Below are positions 62,597 through 64,000 of a DNA stretch of 64,000 nt, piece after piece. Position 1 is the first letter of the stretch. The number at the start of each line of letters is the position of its first letter. This stretch comes from Flagellimonas amoyensis (GTDB lineage: Bacteria; Bacteroidota; Bacteroidia; Flavobacteriales; Flavobacteriaceae). The notes beneath the pieces are model-generated. The model was not told the origin of the DNA. It saw only the letters and a program-made list of their open reading frames with translations, and did not search any database. Where the stretch lies: the NCBI RefSeq assembly GCF_003058265.1, contig NZ_QBUK01000011.1, forward strand, positions 1 through 64,000, given 5' to 3'. The translations under genes and the position numbers were made by a program.

Positions 62597-63979
62597 ATGA
62601 ACAACAATATGACTGATAGATATATCAAGATTTTGCTGGGTATGATCTTTTTAGTACCAAATTTGATGGTAGCTCAGATGCAGGTCAATCAAAAGCCCAA
62701 TATTGTTTTTATCATGGCTGATGACTTAGGTATTGGTGACATAGGTTGTTATGGACAAGAAATACTTGAAACTCCCCACATAGACAAGCTGGCCCAAGAG
62801 GGTATGCGATTCACCCAGGCTTATGCGGGATCATCCGTATGTGCACCTTCCCGCTCCTCCCTGATGACGGGTATGCACAATGGCCATAATCGGGTAAGGG
62901 ACAATATTCCTCATGGGGTTTTCCTATTGCCAGATGATCTTACGGTTGCCGAAGTATTGAAACAAGCGGGTTACAAAACTGGAGGAATCGGGAAATGGGG
63001 CCTTGGAAATCCTGGTTCTTGGGGAGTGCCCAACTATCAAGGTTTTGATTACTACTACGGGCAACTCAATCAGGATCAGGCCCACTATTATTATCCCGAT
63101 TACATGTGGGAAAATGATAAGATCGATCTACTGTTCGAAAATCGAGGTGAAAAGAAAGGAGCATATACACATAACATCTTTATGGATAAGGCAATCAATT
63201 TTATTGATGACAACAAGTCAAATCCATTTTTCCTGTACCTATCCTTAACGTTGCCACATTTTTCCGATTACGATGAACGAACAGCAGATTCCCATATTGT
63301 TCCTTCAAATGCAAAGTACGCTTCCAAAGATTGGCCCGAGGTGGAGAAAAACTATGCAACCATGGTCGATATGATTGATCAGAGCGTGGGACAGATCATG
63401 GAGAAATTGAAACAATTGGGTCTCGACAGCAATACCATTGTTTTTTTCACGAGCGACAATGGTCCAAATAGATCGACGCTCCATGACATTGATTTTTTCA
63501 ATAGCAATGGAATATATAAAGGCGGCAAACGAGATATGTATGAAGGAGGCATTAGAATACCCATGGTCGTCAGATGGCCAGATAAAATCAAGGCTGGTAC
63601 GGTTTCGGACCAAGTATGGGCTTTTTGGGATTTTTTGCCAACAGCCGCTGAAATGGCAGGTCTTCCTTTTGAAAGGGAGATTGACGGAGTATCAGTATTG
63701 CCCACATTGTTGGGAAAAGAACAATCGCCATTGCACAAATATCTATATTGGGATTATGGACATTCCCGGGAAATATTTATGCAAGCAGTAAGATGGAATA
63801 ATTGGAAGGGGGTCCGAAATGGCCAAGGCACTGAACTGGAACTCTATGATTTGAATGTTGACCCCGGTGAAAAGAACGATTTGGCATCAAAAGAAAAGGA
63901 TGTTCTATTAAAACTCGAGTCATTCATAAAAGAGGCATACGTTCCATCAAGTGATTATCCCATGAAAATGAAGGAGTAA
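62597..63979 (+). CDS. Sulfatase (formylglycine-dependent, alkaline-phosphatase superfamily), exported
   Basis: The protein (about 460 aa; ATGs at 62597 or 62609, the longer GTG form at 62570 less likely) has a signal peptide (ILLGMIFLVPNLMVAQ). It is a type I sulfatase. NIVFIMADDLG holds the first metal aspartates, and SVCAPSRSSLMTG holds the C-x-P-S-R motif whose Cys (codon at 62840-62842) becomes formylglycine. GGIGKWGLG holds the Lys, and FFTSDNGPNRSTL holds the remaining Asp-Asn metal ligands. It needs a formylglycine-generating or anaerobic maturase encoded elsewhere. It lies 39 bases after susD and should desulfate the imported or surface glycan. S1 subfamily and position specificity are not readable. 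Confidence 0.92.
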   Translation: MNNNMTDRYIKILLGMIFLVPNLMVAQMQVNQKPNIVFIMADDLGIGDIGCYGQEILETPHIDKLAQEGMRFTQAYAGSSVCAPSRSSLMTGMHNGHNRVRDNIPHGVFLLPDDLTVAEVLKQAGYKTGGIGKWGLGNPGSWGVPNYQGFDYYYGQLNQDQAHYYYPDYMWENDKIDLLFENRGEKKGAYTHNIFMDKAINFIDDNKSNPFFLYLSLTLPHFSDYDERTADSHIVPSNAKYASKDWPEVEKNYATMVDMIDQSVGQIMEKLKQLGLDSNTIVFFTSDNGPNRSTLHDIDFFNSNGIYKGGKRDMYEGGIRIPMVVRWPDKIKAGTVSDQVWAFWDFLPTAAEMAGLPFEREIDGVSVLPTLLGKEQSPLHKYLYWDYGHSREIFMQAVRWNNWKGVRNGQGTELELYDLNVDPGEKNDLASKEKDVLLKLESFIKEAYVPSSDYPMKMKE

Positions 63980-63983
63980 AGAG

Positions 63984-64000
63984 ATGGGACAAAAAATTTC
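63984..64000 (+). CDS. Possible start of the next PUL gene (cut by window edge)
   Basis: An ATG at 63984 follows AAGGAG by seven bases and lies four bases after the sulfatase stop, so a further operon gene probably begins here. Only five codons plus are visible (MGQKI), not enough for a family call. Confidence 0.35.

Noticed and set aside
1..64000. CRISPR arrays, tRNA, rRNA, insertion sequences, integrases
   Set aside because: No regularly spaced repeats, no tRNA- or rRNA-like stretch and no transposase or integrase motifs were seen on either strand.

Overview
The window looks like chromosomal DNA of a marine-type Flavobacteriaceae member (Bacteroidota). The evidence is three SusC/SusD pairs, a FecR/ECF-sigma pair, a hybrid histidine kinase/AraC regulator, a type IX secretion (T9SS) type-B sorting domain, many Sec lipoproteins, and promoters of the Bacteroidota form TTTG-N19/20-TAnnTTTG. 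The genus cannot be fixed from the sequence alone. No rRNA, tRNA, CRISPR array, transposase or phage integrase was seen.

Layout. (1) 1-8715: a polysaccharide utilization locus (PUL) with a GMC oxidoreductase cut by the left edge, SusD, SusC with an STN signalling domain, a FecR anti-sigma factor and an ECF sigma factor, plus a divergent GH43 enzyme. (2) 8732-12587: four tightly packed minus-strand genes for secreted tail-fibre-like, C1q-like and T9SS-sorted proteins. (3) 13318-22890: a second PUL with SusC, SusD, a GH109-type alpha-N-acetylgalactosaminidase, a DUF4874/DUF4832 lipoprotein, a PKD/CBM9-like lipoprotein and a membrane acyltransferase. (4) 22946-29659, minus strand: GHMP sugar kinase, nucleotidyltransferase, NAD-dependent 4-epimerase, sodium symporter and a NagB-PIG-L fusion, followed by a divergent LacI regulator (29804-30835). 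The same operator pair, with the same 23-bp spacing, lies before the second PUL and before lacI, so blocks 3 and 4 read as one GalNAc-centred regulon.

(5) 30898-36899, minus strand: two exported Gfo/Idh/MocA oxidoreductases, a tandem DUF1080 protein, mannonate dehydratase UxuA and a UxuB-like SDR, with a divergent Nudix-type regulator and a GH5-like hydrolase beside it. This suggests hexuronate use coupled to a possible 3-keto-glycoside route. (6) 39040-43890: a DUF2975/HTH/ABC transporter operon ending in a permease fused to an M1 peptidase. (7) 43967-52832: an operon of secreted proteins and lipoproteins of unknown role next to a TPR hybrid two-component regulator. Repeated TGTAACA elements lie before both.

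(8) 53113-63979: an L-fucose locus with an AraB-like FGGY kinase, FucI, a second LacI regulator, SusC, SusD and a sulfatase. A shared 16-bp operator lies at the kinase promoter, the lacI promoter and before susC. At the first two it begins on the last base of the -7 box. Sulfated fucose-containing glycan (a fucan or fucoidan, or sulfated fucosylated glycan) is the most economical substrate. Functional assignments are from motifs and context only; no database search was run.
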